A DNA stretch of 64,000 nucleotides from Eumeta japonica. Its lineage: Eukaryota; Arthropoda; Insecta; Lepidoptera; Psychidae. Below the pieces are notes generated by a model. The model had not been told where the DNA came from and did no database searches. It worked only from the letters and a program-made list of their open reading frames with translations. How positions within the stretch are numbered: position 1 is the first letter of the stretch; every line of letters begins with the position of its first letter. The stretch lies in the NCBI GenBank assembly GCA_005406025.1, contig BGZK01000529.1:186001-250000 (forward strand), in the 5' to 3' direction. Below, piece by piece: positions 37,501 through 46,568 of the stretch. The translations under genes and the position numbers were made by a program.

Positions 37501-38877
37501 AAAATTCACTCTACTCGAAAAATTAGCAAACCAGGTAGACAATATTTTTAAGGTTAATGTAGTTATTACACATTGATATTTACTTACTCTCGTTGTTTCT
37601 TATCTTCCAAGTCCTTTTGTATAGCTTCTAAATATGGTTTAAAAAGTGGGCACAATCTGTAAGAAATATGTTCACTTATAGTACCAATTATAAAAACCAT
37701 AACAGAGGCGAACTTGCGATTGAAATGCATTAACTAAATGCATTAAAAAAATTTCCTTAGAACAGAATCAAGTAAAAATATTTTTAAAAAACTAAATTAC
37801 TTGTAATGGCATTTAATACAAATAAATATTTACTTAACATGAAAAAAGATGGATGACAATTATTATTTTTCAAAATTGTAATATGCAGTACATGCTAAAA
37901 GTATTTTTTTTGTAAACAACTATTTTAGGATCACCATTTTGTTTTCTTTAATGTATTAGTATCCATCTAATATATCTGAGAACAAATTGTTGATTCAGAC
38001 TAGGAATAGGTATGAGTAATAACATTTTATATTTGCAAGCAAGAAAGTTTTTTCTTAATAAATTCACTCTTAAATTATATTAAACTCAGATGACTAAGAT
38101 ATATCATGTAATTGTATGTCAACGAGCATTTGTAATTGTAAAGTGGTTGTGTCTTTTGGGTCATAAAATTTAATCATTATTATATCGAACCAACTCAATC
38201 ATCACCAAGAGCAATCACAACCGACTTAATTAAATTTAGGCTCTAATAATCACTGAAATATTGATTTACAACATATACTATGACGGTAAAAGTCACTGAA
38301 TACATTATACTTTACCTGTCCAAAATATGTGTAAATCCAGCCATGGCTTGTATCTGTGACATTTGACCGAGAGCCTGCCAAGCAGCCCTACGGTCACGTC
38401 CAATTACATCAAAAACTCCAAGTGGAGGAGCAGAACTAGGATCAAAAGGGCCATGTGCTGCCTGTTGTGTATATGCCACTAATTTTAATCGATCTTCGTA
38501 ACTCAAATGCAGAGCTTTCCCTTCTTTATCTACAAATTTTCCATAGTTCAATAGAATAAAATTAATACAGATTTCTTAAATTGACATCCTTAACTTTATT
38601 AATAAAATTGAAACACAAATTGATTAAATAATTATTACAGCTTTTACACACGCTTTAACGACAAAAATTCTAAATAACTTTGGACGATATGTACACATAA
38701 AAAACATGAATAGAGTACCATCAGTACAATTTTACCTTTGTAAAAAGTTATACCATATTTATATACTTCCTTCAAAGGTAAGCCCCATTTATGTTCTTCA
38801 CTTTCTAATATGCCTTGATCAGTTTCGAGAGGCACTTTTTCAGCATTAATTGTCTTATTTTCAAAAATATTTGCCAT
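22502..38877 (-). CDS. ACBD3: Acyl-CoA-binding domain protein 3 / Golgi resident protein GCP60
   Basis: A peripheral Golgi adaptor. In mammals it binds giantin through its GOLD domain and PI4KB through its Q-rich region. Ten exons on the minus strand: 38877-38736, 38529-38316, 37656-37588, 36082-35978, 35884-35591, 33672-33590, 32389-32201, 30628-30521, 28299-28181 and 22615-22502. They total 1,437 bases, 478 codons plus TAG, with every phase consistent. The start is secure because an in-frame TGA lies one codon upstream. Domains in order are the ACB domain (residues about 30-125: [49 protein letters not shown]), a charged coiled-coil segment (about 150-180), the Q-rich segment [18 protein letters not shown], an acidic linker, and the C-terminal GOLD domain (about 320-478: [24 protein letters not shown], then [11 protein letters not shown] and [19 protein letters not shown]). 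Slightly shorter than the human protein (528 aa). The last intron is 5.6 kb and full of mobile elements. Confidence 0.96.
22728..22945. repeat. Dispersed repeat shared with 2160-2310
   Basis: The stretch containing ccattcctaaaacttcctgc and the following 'ttattaatgagtttttgag' matches about 2174-2230 in ABCB10 intron 3 with moderate divergence. Later words (tttgagctcaaaaattcgac) match about 2255-2285 in the same order. So the repeat is at least 150 bp long and lies in the introns of two different genes. It may continue without a break into the GC-richer flank of the Pao element at 22946. Confidence 0.65.
23300..24600 (-). pseudogene. Pao integrase relic and pol C-terminus
   Basis: [18 protein letters not shown] (about 24480-24420) corresponds to the segment before the integrase zinc finger. 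[40 protein letters not shown] (about 24150-24025) is the integrase core typical of BEL/Pao. The C-terminus, [15 protein letters not shown] (about 23400-23350), is the usual Pao chromatin-facing tail, and the frame stops at 23300-23302. Frameshifts separate the blocks. This copy cannot integrate. Confidence 0.78.
24836..26449 (-). pseudogene. Pao gag and protease relic
   Basis: The probable gag start is ATG 26449-26447 with [33 protein letters not shown] block follows near 26300. A zinc knuckle [11 protein letters not shown] lies near 25375-25340. [10 protein letters not shown] (about 25175-25145) corresponds to the protease active site, where the family has D-S/T-G; here G is replaced, consistent with decay. 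Frames shift and stop several times. Downstream the coding sequence is lost before any reverse transcriptase motif. Confidence 0.65.
26786..27236. mobile_element. Half copy of the unassigned inverted-repeat family
   Basis: This segment aligns with 31187-31704, including gagtccatgagtaatattgc, the shared 'tttacgcgataatttgc', 'cactgacaacat' and the terminal block with ttctaaaaaagg and 'tttgcggaaa'. It is therefore the right half of the family. The left half is missing exactly where the Pao element ends, so the break point and the Pao 5' end coincide. Confidence 0.75.
28300..30520 (-). other. ACBD3 intron 8, nothing recognised
   Basis: A 2.2-kb AT-rich intron. The open frames at 29871-30199 are low in complexity and face both ways. 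I see no transposon termini, RNA gene or conserved frame. Confidence 0.65.
30629..32200 (-). other. ACBD3 intron 7 containing an inverted-repeat element
   Basis: This 1.6-kb intron is largely the inverted-repeat element at 30781-31704. The remainder (30629-30780 and 31705-32200) is AT-rich and shows nothing else. Confidence 0.8.
30781..31704. mobile_element. Unassigned ~0.9-kb TIR element, copy 1
   Basis: The left terminus GGAATTGATCATGCGA leads into ttcataatctc and tagaacaactttgcca. The right terminus reads the same words inverted (agaaattctaaaaaagg, then ttacgga and tgatggattc). The body aligns collinearly with copy 2 at 46569-47592, which lies in the opposite orientation. Two GC-rich pockets (about 30955-31060 and 31490-31565) interrupt an AT-rich body. 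A minus-strand open frame across the first pocket (30830-31060) has no known motif. No transposase is seen, so the copy is non-autonomous. TIRs of about 60 bp do not by themselves identify the superfamily. Confidence 0.75.
32390..33589 (-). other. ACBD3 intron 6, possible repeat debris
   Basis: AT-rich. A patch at about 32857-33185 has a short minus-strand open frame and ends in cgggcaaattgccagcggca, which is GC-richer than its surroundings and may be a repeat tail. I cannot name the family. Confidence 0.45.
33673..35590 (-). other. ACBD3 intron 5 with a LINE tail
   Basis: A 1.9-kb intron. The first 900 bases from the low end show no recognised feature. A plus-oriented LINE tail occupies about 34590-35120. 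Confidence 0.6.
34590..35120 (+). mobile_element. 3' tail of a non-LTR retrotransposon
   Basis: The segment ends with 'agctgaattagtctagccat', 'tctcgagtttt' and then 'atttttatttatatagatta', a tail that I associate with CR1/Jockey-type or SINE copies in butterflies and moths. An earlier block (34730-34760, 'ccaaaatttcaacataactg') fits the same tail class. No coding sequence is visible. The 5' border is a guess. Confidence 0.5.
36083..37587 (-). other. ACBD3 intron 3 with a Tc1-like relic
   Basis: A 1.5-kb intron that contains the Tc1-like relic described separately, a TA microsatellite at about 36119-36134, and otherwise AT-rich DNA without features. Confidence 0.75.
36560..37340 (+). pseudogene. 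Tc1-like transposase relic
   Basis: Plus-strand blocks in the Tc1 order are [19 protein letters not shown] (36720-36775), the end of the DNA-binding region, then [12 protein letters not shown] words (about 37090-37115), and [15 protein letters not shown] (about 37160-37210), which corresponds to the 'DLNPIEHxWD' catalytic-domain motif. Many stops lie between. Both termini are too diverged to place, so the limits are approximate. The relic lies antisense to ACBD3. Confidence 0.65.
37657..38315 (-). other. ACBD3 intron 2, nothing recognised
   Basis: A 659-base AT-rich intron between exons 38529-38316 and 37656-37588. No repeats or open frames of note. Confidence 0.75.
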
Positions 38878-39189
38878 TTTTCACCATAGCAAGATTAAAA
38901 CAGAAATTAGTGATCTATATCAATTACAAAATCTCATCAATCCCAAATCATAATGTCAATCACGAGTCAATCGTCAACTAAAAAATACTTATCAAATTAT
39001 GGCATAGAATCTAATATTTACCTAATACACTAATAATAAGCTTTATTTATCCCTTACGACTTACATCATATTTTGAACTATTTTTTTATGTTAATAATGT
39101 TAGTAATTTTATATGTTTTGCTATGTTAGTATTGTTATTTATTTTTTATGTGCAAAAAATTTTGAGGTGAAAGCCTTCTCCAGGTTTTA

Positions 39190-40140
39190 CCAATGTCTCT
39201 TTTTTGTGGTGCTCTGTGCCTAAATGCTCCCGCTACTTCGCTATGTAGTCACTTCATCTTTTTTGTGGTCTGCCTCGTCTTCTCTTTTTCTATATTGCAC
39301 ACCAGTTTGTAACAGTTTGCGACCATCTTCTATCTGTCGCTCTTTGAATATGTCCGGTCCACCTCCATTTTAGTGTCAGTATTTGTTTGATTACATTTTT
39401 TACCTTTGTCCTTTTGGTAATATTTGCGTACTTTTGATCCGATCTTTTAATTTTATGTTGATGTAACTTCTTTCTGTACCCTTTTGGCATGCTTTTATTT
39501 TGTTTAGATGTTTATTTTGAGCAGCCATGTTTATGATGCATATATTAAACAGGGTGCGAGACAGATGTTCATTGCTTTAGTTTTTTAGTTTGTGGGCAAA
39601 TTTCCTTTGAATATTTCTTTCGTCGATCAGTATTTACTCCATGTGACTTTTATTCTGCGCTCTATTTATTTTTCTGTGCATGATCTAAATGATAAAAAAA
39701 AATACAATATATACATATTCTTTTACGTAGTCTATCATAACTGAGGCTAGTGAAATTATTTTTTTGGCTCTGTTCGTCATAATCTTTGTTTTGTCCCTAT
39801 TTACTTGTAGTCCAGCTCTTTCGTTGTGATGACTGAGAGAGTGTAACATCCATTCCAGTTGTTCAGAGTTTTTCTGAAAACTCAACTATTGAGTTTCTGA
39901 AAACTCGAAGTCTGAGAACAACGATATCATCTCCAAATCTGAGTTGTGATAAGTAAGACCATTGATATCGATGCTCATGTCTTTTCAATTAATGATTCTA
40001 AATATAGATTCTACTACAGCAATTAACAGTTTTGGTGATTGGAGGTCATCTTGATTTATACCCCGCTCTAATTAGAACGTTAGTCATTTTGTCTCCATTC
40101 GTACTTTGGTCTTACTTTTTGCGTATATTGTTTTAATGAA
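39190..40140 (-). pseudogene. RTE-type LINE reverse transcriptase relic
   Basis: Minus-strand blocks run from 40140 down. GINQDDLQSPKLL-like words (about 40080-40040) correspond to reverse transcriptase block 4. YLSQLRFGDDIVVL (about 39950-39905) is the catalytic block, where the family's FADD is now FGDD. QLEWMLHSLSHHNERAGLQVN and KTKIMTN lie at 39865-39770. The C-terminal RTKVKNVIKQILTLKWRWTGHIQR is at about 39420-39345. That last block is typical of the RTE/CR1-like 'craniofacial development protein 2-like' proteins. Frameshifts separate the blocks, and the endonuclease and 5' part are absent. Confidence 0.78.
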
Positions 40141-40991
40141 TTCACTTCACTTTACTTCTTTATTAATGACAATCAATATATATGTGTTAAAATATGGCTA
40201 ATTATTTATAAATGTTGAAACTTAATTGAAAAATATTTGAGCTCCATAATTAGGGAAAATTTGCGAGTCCGGCCTACCGAGTCAAGAATATTCCAGATGT
40301 TTTTCGTTATTATATAAGTATCTGCAGTCGTTTTAAGCATCTAATAGAATGTATCTCGTTATTTTATAATTAGGTACACTACATTAGTTTTTTTTTTTTT
40401 TCTTTTACAAATACAAATCAAATACCCATTTGAAAGTCGTACAAATATTTGGTTTTAAAAAGTTCAACTAGGCACATGTAGACTTTCCCTATATTTAGGG
40501 ATAAAATCTTTAAATGAGGACCCTGTTCAGGTTAAAAGTCACAAAAGCCAAGAAAAATAGAACGAACTAAATTAACTTCATACGTTAAGTAGAGGCTATT
40601 CCGATAAATTTGTTGTTGACTGTGGGAAAAACAATCACGTTCGCTTCAAATCATGACGTTTTGTGACATATTCTTTCTGTGGAATTATTTACTTCACTTA
40701 TTTAAAAATGGCAATCATATAAAGGACTATATATTTTTGCCAGCTTCACGTATATATGAAATAAAAGTAATTCCTCATTACGAAGTAAAAAAAAAAAGAT
40801 ACTTAGCGTTCAGAGTTCTTAAAACATGAAAAGGGAAACAGTGACAGAAAGTAAATAAAGATAGGGGGAAAAAAAAAGAGAAGAAAAAAAAGAAGAAAGA
40901 ATAGAAAAGGCAGTGTATATTACCTATAAACACAGGTGATATATAAAATAAATAACACATACATATAAGTAAATATTATATATGTGATTCT

Positions 40992-41043
40992 ATTTACAAT
41001 TTTATGTAATAACATAATAATGTTATTACATAAAATTGTAAAT
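40992..41043. repeat. Perfect palindrome, 24-bp arms, 4-base loop
   Basis: The arm 40992-41015 (attttacaat-type sequence ending aataacat) is the exact inverse of 41020-41043, with aata between. It is AT-rich, so hairpin or cruciform extrusion is plausible. It could be a decayed MITE or a palindrome from a repair event. There is no sign of a terminator role. Confidence 0.9.
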
Positions 41044-43378
41044 TTTGAAAGCCATAATAATGGCTAATGAAAAAGATAAGGGAGGATTGATTTAGACGCA
41101 TAGGATAGGAGAGTAGTAATACTATTTGGGAGAAAGACACCAGAGTCTAGGGGAAAGTTTAGAAGATGGTGGCGATCATACAAAAGACAGGAAAGAAAGA
41201 TGTGGTTTAAGTCCCCGTATCAGTGACATAGAAATCGGTGGCTCTCATGACGGTAGGCCCGCGGACCGCTGACGGTAGTCGTTTAGGTCCGCCGAAGAAC
41301 AGCACCCGTTACGGCCCAGAATCTATAACAAGAAATAGTACAGCTGTCTCGACAATATGGCTTTCGATTAAGGACCAATATTCAATTCGGGTCGTTTCGA
41401 ATCGATTGGTCTAAAATCAAATCGACCGATTGATCACTCTTTGAAAGATGAATTGGAAAAAATATTTCATAAGCGCAGCTACATGCTACATTAAATCCTG
41501 CACTGCATTCTCTCTGTTAGTCTGCATCTTGCTACAGTATAATGCGTACGTGTTGGCATTCTCAGAAGTGAAACTCTGCACCTCTATAGAAACATAATGT
41601 TCAGAGGCATCATTTCGACTAAGTTAGCGAGGCATCGCTCCTGCAAGATAATCAACCGACCAGCGTAGCAAACATAAAATAGGGCCGATAAGCATTTCAT
41701 TCATTTGCGTCAGGTCAGTCACAAGTATGCTGTGCAAGAGATGTGTATACATAGTAGTGTAAAATTCCTTGTACTTTGATCAACAGGTGATTGGCCTAAT
41801 CAAACTGAACAACCTTTGTTTTGTTTGGCGGAAACGCTTACTTTCCGAAAAAGAAAATTGTAACCTTATAAATTTAAATCTTTAGTTTATTATTTTACTT
41901 TCGTCAAATGCAATTTTTTAGTTACATTTAATCAATACTATCAAAGAAAACCAAAACTTTGTTATTTAATATGTAAATGACTATAAAACTTTCAAAAAAG
42001 TCTTAAGAATTTTAAGCTTGCAGTCACCATAATATGCATCATCTGCTAAAACAGATATATATTAGACTGATCAGTAAATTAGTAGATCAGCTGTTTTAGC
42101 AAAGATGCCGCAGATTCAATAAACTGATGTGGACTTTGTTCGAAATATTGGATTGGTAAAATCATAACTTCACAACAAACGTTTCTCTTGGTTAAAATTC
42201 GTATAAAAAAATAACACTGATATTTTAGTTTATTACTAATCAGTGTACATTAACTAACCAATGAAATTAATAATTATTGGATAATTCATTGTATGGGATT
42301 TGACTTCATTTTTTAATTAATCATGAATTAATGTTTAACCAATACTTTGTGTCCATGGCCGTCAAAAGACATCGCCAAACAGATACTAACAAACCAAAAT
42401 CAAACTTAAAATAAGAATGATAAGGTTTAATTTCGCCTGAAATATGTAATTTTATCTTAAAGGTAATATTTAAAATACAATATAAAATTTATTGCTAACC
42501 CTTTGAGGCGTCGCAGCATGCGACAATAAAGCTACAACATGTCGATAATTGATACTTCGATAGCGTTCAATGGAAAATAATTTTTCTTTTCAACATAACA
42601 GACTCACGCTTATATTTCCAAACGGGTTAGGCAAAAAAGAACGTGTTGACATGGAGCAGTAATATCCTTAAGCGATGCAGTTCCGATACTGTATAGCACT
42701 TTATTCTTCTTTTAATTATGGCTTCCATTGAAAGAAGAACAAAGTACTATGCGGAAATAATTGTGCTAAATTCAAGTCACTTTTAGCGTCATACTGTAGT
42801 TAGGATAAAATGGTATTCTAAAAAAAAAACAAACAACACCTGAGAACTTTGTATCGTTTTCAATTTCTAAAGAAAAAATATAGAAACGTTATTTTTAAAC
42901 GTAGTTCTCGATCTCGATATTTAACGAAATAAAGCTAAATATTTCACATAATTTTGACATGCTTACTTATTTTATTGTTACTTCACAATACTATTAATAT
43001 CAACAGTACTATCATAGTATCGATACTATTGAGTTGAGATTGACAATATTATTTACAGCATCGACAGAATGAAACACAGCGATACCATCGTTAGAATCGG
43101 TACTAATACTATCAAGCTATCGTTCTATATAGTATCGTTTAATTTTTTAACATGGCTTAAGTTTTTCGTCAATTTTTTTAGTTTAACGATAACATGTTTT
43201 AGTTTTTCTTTCCTCTAAGTTCTTGCTACATAAGTTTTCGTCTTGACTCTTTGTAAACCGGATTGTTGTCGTGACGACGCTTGCCGTGGCACGGGTCACC
43301 ACGTTATACTAGGGTATATATACAGTCTATTTATAGTAGAGTGCACTGTGTGGAGAAGGGTCGCTGCGCTATACAATA

Positions 43379-43403
43379 GTATATATATATATATATATAT
43401 ATA
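43379..43403. repeat. TA microsatellite
   Basis: About 12 uninterrupted TA units between two GC-richer blocks. Confidence 0.9.
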
Positions 43404-43837
43404 GTCAAAATGTATACCATAGTAAACAGCACCATCGAACCGAGTGGGAAGGGAGTCGCACAGTCGCTTGCGCATGGCGCATATCGTACACACTACTAAA
43501 TTTTAATTAAAATATTTTTGATTAGTAATTGTTTATTAATAATCAATTATTAATTATTATTATTACTTTGACAAGCAATTGTCACAGTAATTCCGTCAGA
43601 GAAAACATCGAATATAACCATTACTGAAGTCACAAATGAAATGAATTAAGTTGTGGCAAGTTGAAATTAATATTGAATTTTTATATTTAATGAAAATAAA
43701 TGTTTATTAAATAATTAGTCATAATTTTCTATAAAAAATTCGTCATATTTAATTTTTCCATAACATAGCATATTCCATTATGCTATATTTAGTTCCTGTC
43801 GTAATCTTGTTTTTAATGCATATTACTTGTGCAAACT

Positions 43838-43910
43838 CGATGTTTCACATCTCCCAGGCGTCCCGTGACGGTTCAAAATTTTTTTATTAATTAATCACGA
43901 GCCATAAAAG
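43838..43910 (+). repeat. Direct repeat, copy 1 (partner 45940-46012)
   Basis: Both copies carry cgatrtttcacatct then ccaggmgtmccgygacg in the same order and orientation, followed by a T-rich stretch. Copies are about 2.1 kb apart and flank the hAT at 44561-45640. They may be dispersed copies of the same small repeat or a local duplication. Confidence 0.55.
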
Positions 43911-44560
43911 AGGTATTCGATTAATAATCAAATTTCCTCGGTTTTAATAAATTTTGTGGTTTAAAATGTTTTCTTCGAACAATGAATATACTGAAATAAT
44001 ATTGTAATAGGGAATCTGTCGTGGAAACGCATCATAAGTTTATCGTTACAGTTTCGGGAATATGGTACCTAATAAATAAGTTATTGTGTAATGAATTTGA
44101 TAAACTTAAGTAGAAATGTGCTGAAGATTGTACTCAAACGTTTATCTCTACGAAATGACATTACGACAAGCGCGCCTCTGTGTAGATATGGGCGGCACTC
44201 AGTTCGACACACATTTTGCCAGGCTTTTGTGAATATAAAATACCCACCACGGTAATTACTTAACAATATAATTCTTTGATGGGTGGCAGACAGCACGCTG
44301 GCCGGTTGGACGGACGGCGCAGCAGCGTGGCCAACTTGTGTCCTATACACACCTATCGTCCTGCCCTGACACACCGCGCAGTTTGTATACTTGATCGCTT
44401 TGCGTTCGTTATTTTACTTATTGAAAGAGAATATACGTAATCTGTAAGTTAAAATGTTAACGGAATTATGCTTAAAACACTCGGTATACCTAAAGCTTTG
44501 TCGCGGTTTCGTGAGCCGTCCTTTTATTACCTACGGACGACACGACACCATTGCGTTGAA

Positions 44561-45640
44561 CAGTGGCAGATTTGTCCTAAGGCCTCCCTCCTGGCCAGTG
44601 ATGGATTTATATTTTTTATGAGTGTAGGCCACTTTATTTCCGCCGCCCCATGTACCTTTCTAAAACAATGATTTTCTGAAATCTGCCGCCCCTAGGACGC
44701 TGCCGCCCCTAGGCCGCGGCCTACACGGCTTATTGACAAATCCAGGACCGCTCCTGGCAGGACAAATACAGGTGAAGAGATGCAACAAAAAAATGGTTGT
44801 GAATATTTTAGAATAAAAACTTTTTTGGTAGTAATTGATACATTGTCAGAAAAACTGATAAGACGCCGGGATGCTTATAAATTACTCAACAATAAATTTT
44901 ACTTTATTACCAACCTGTCGAATCTAAGCATCTCAGAAGTCAAACATCATCTCAATGCCAAGGCATTGCAAATGATTTATTCTACTGACTTAGACGTCAA
45001 TTTTACAGAAGAATGCCTTCATTTTTGTTCTCACTGCAGCATAAAAAATGAGGAGCAAAAGAGTACTGCCAGTCTGTTGAAATGGTTACGAACCGAAGGT
45101 CTTCAAACCATTTACCCAAACGTGGATATTGCTCTTCGCATGTGTGTGTACACCCGCCAGTATCTGTACAGGAGAAAGATAGTTTTCTTGTTTGCGCAGA
45201 GTTAAAAACTATTTAGGCACAACAATGACGGAGCAGAGCTTAAACGATCTTGCTTTGCTTAACATAGAAGCTGACTTTTTAAGCAAATTGGATTGCGAAG
45301 ATTTAAATAATGATTTTGCTGCGCTTAAGTGTTTTGACGAGACACTTTTGACACTACACTACACTACAAGACGAGTTTTGTTACACATTGTAAAACATTT
45401 ATTTTATTAAAAACAAAACCTAAAACCGTTTTATTTAAATTTCCAATCATCCCTGAAACCTCGGAAAATATTATAAAGTACCTTTATAAGGTAGCTTTTA
45501 GTTAAACAATTTTCTGAATCAATTAAAAGTGGGAATAAAGTAAATTCATTAATGATGTAAAGTCTATAATGATGGGTGTTGAGAAAGGGGCGGCACTTGG
45601 TCTGGGGCCTAGAGCGGCTAGGACTGCAAATCCGCCACAG
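44561..45640 (+). mobile_element. Truncated hAT element, ZMYM1-like transposase type
   Basis: The left end begins CAGTGGCAGATTTG and the right end, read inward, is CTGTGGCGGATTTG. The flanks gcgttgaa and gcgtaggg agree at 5 of 8 bases, a possible decayed target duplication. Inside lies the C-terminal part of a transposase on the plus strand. A second, possibly nested, pair of related ends sits at about 44600-44757 (CAGTGATGGATTTA and, inverted, a CTGGATTTGTCA word). Length is 1,080 bp compared with about 3 kb for a full element, so most of the N-terminal coding region is gone. Confidence 0.75.
44780..45410 (+). pseudogene. hAT transposase C-terminal relic (ZMYM1-like)
   Basis: The first frame (44780-45205) contains FRIKTFLVVIDTLSEKLIRR, DAYKLLNNKFYFI and a region ending YPNVDIALRM. 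The dimerisation motif continues in another frame as CTGER, a TAG stop, FSCLRRVKNYLGTTM and then LNDLALLNIEADFL (about 45160-45290). In intact members the block reads 'SGERSFS', so the stop replaces a serine codon. The N-terminal zinc finger and most of the catalytic core are absent. Confidence 0.75.
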
Positions 45641-46568
45641 GCGTAGGGTAACCATAATTATTTTCTAAATAAGAAGACATTTTGTTTTTTCCGGAACTAT
45701 AATATTACTGCTAAAGTTCGTAGAACAAAAGTTATTTAGCTTGACCAGGCCAATCACCTGAAGATCAAAGTCCATGGATTTTTGTGCCAGTTTGTATATA
45801 TATAAATGTTTATATAGTGTTCTATAAATAAATCAATTACATTTTAAGGAAATGTTATATTCCTTACATTTTTCATTTGTAATTTAAAGTTTGGGTTCAT
45901 AAAAGATACTTTTTGTCCATATAATTAATAGAATAGTTTCGATATTTCACATCTGCCAGGAGTACCGCGACGTGTATATATTTTTTTATCGGTAACCACT
46001 CACGTGTAATTTTAATATTAAAAATAATCATTCTTATTGACGTATTTTTGACACAAAGTTACTTTTGTGTTCTTAAAAACATTTTTATATGTTCGAAACT
46101 TCTATATCCGATAACTTTTTACAATCGTCCAGAATTAAAAGTGCACCCTGACCCGAAACAAAAACACCATGGAAATGGCATAAACATCATGAATAATAGA
46201 AGAAATTGATAAAACCAAAACCGAAAACTTTATTGATTGTCATATTTTCGCATACCACTAAATTAATTATAACAGCAACATAAACTTTTTAATTTAACTG
46301 CATATTAAAAAGTCCAAGAGTACACCTGACGTTTAAGCGTGTATATTAATTTTCAAATAAAAAACAAGTCACATTTATCGCTTTTTGTCAAATACATTTG
46401 TGCAAGTGCTAATAAGAAACACATGTACGGACGACATTTTCGACAATTTTAGATGGTCTCGATGGTATCTTTACTCTTAGGTGTACATCTCTACTTCACA
46501 AGCCATAACCATGCAGAAGTGACAACCAGGAGGTCTTCGTTGTATTTAACAATTTTAAGCATACAGGA
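45641..46568. other. Intergenic spacer with a short direct repeat
   Basis: AT-rich. It contains the second copy of a roughly 70-bp direct repeat (45940-46012), whose first copy lies at 43838-43910 on the other side of the hAT element. Nothing else is recognised. Confidence 0.55.
45940..46012 (+). repeat. Direct repeat, copy 2 (partner 43838-43910)
   Basis: See copy 1. Divergence between the two is clear (several substitutions and small gaps), so the pair is not recent. Confidence 0.55.

Larger units (their letters stand above)
40141..44560. other. Intergenic DNA with palindromes and GC islands, no gene
   Basis: A 4.4-kb stretch without a convincing gene. It holds a purine-rich run (about 40860-40910), a perfect 24-bp-arm palindrome (40992-41043), a GC-richer patch (41215-41330), an imperfect hairpin (42036-42108), a cluster of 'actatcgata'-like words (about 42540-43140), a TA microsatellite (43379-43403) and GC-richer blocks (43250-43490 and 44160-44390). 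I could assign none of these to an element family. Confidence 0.55.

Noticed and set aside
44081..44374. Minus-strand 97-codon frame in a GC-richer island
   Set aside because: No known motif and no supporting exon structure; kept only as a compositional observation.
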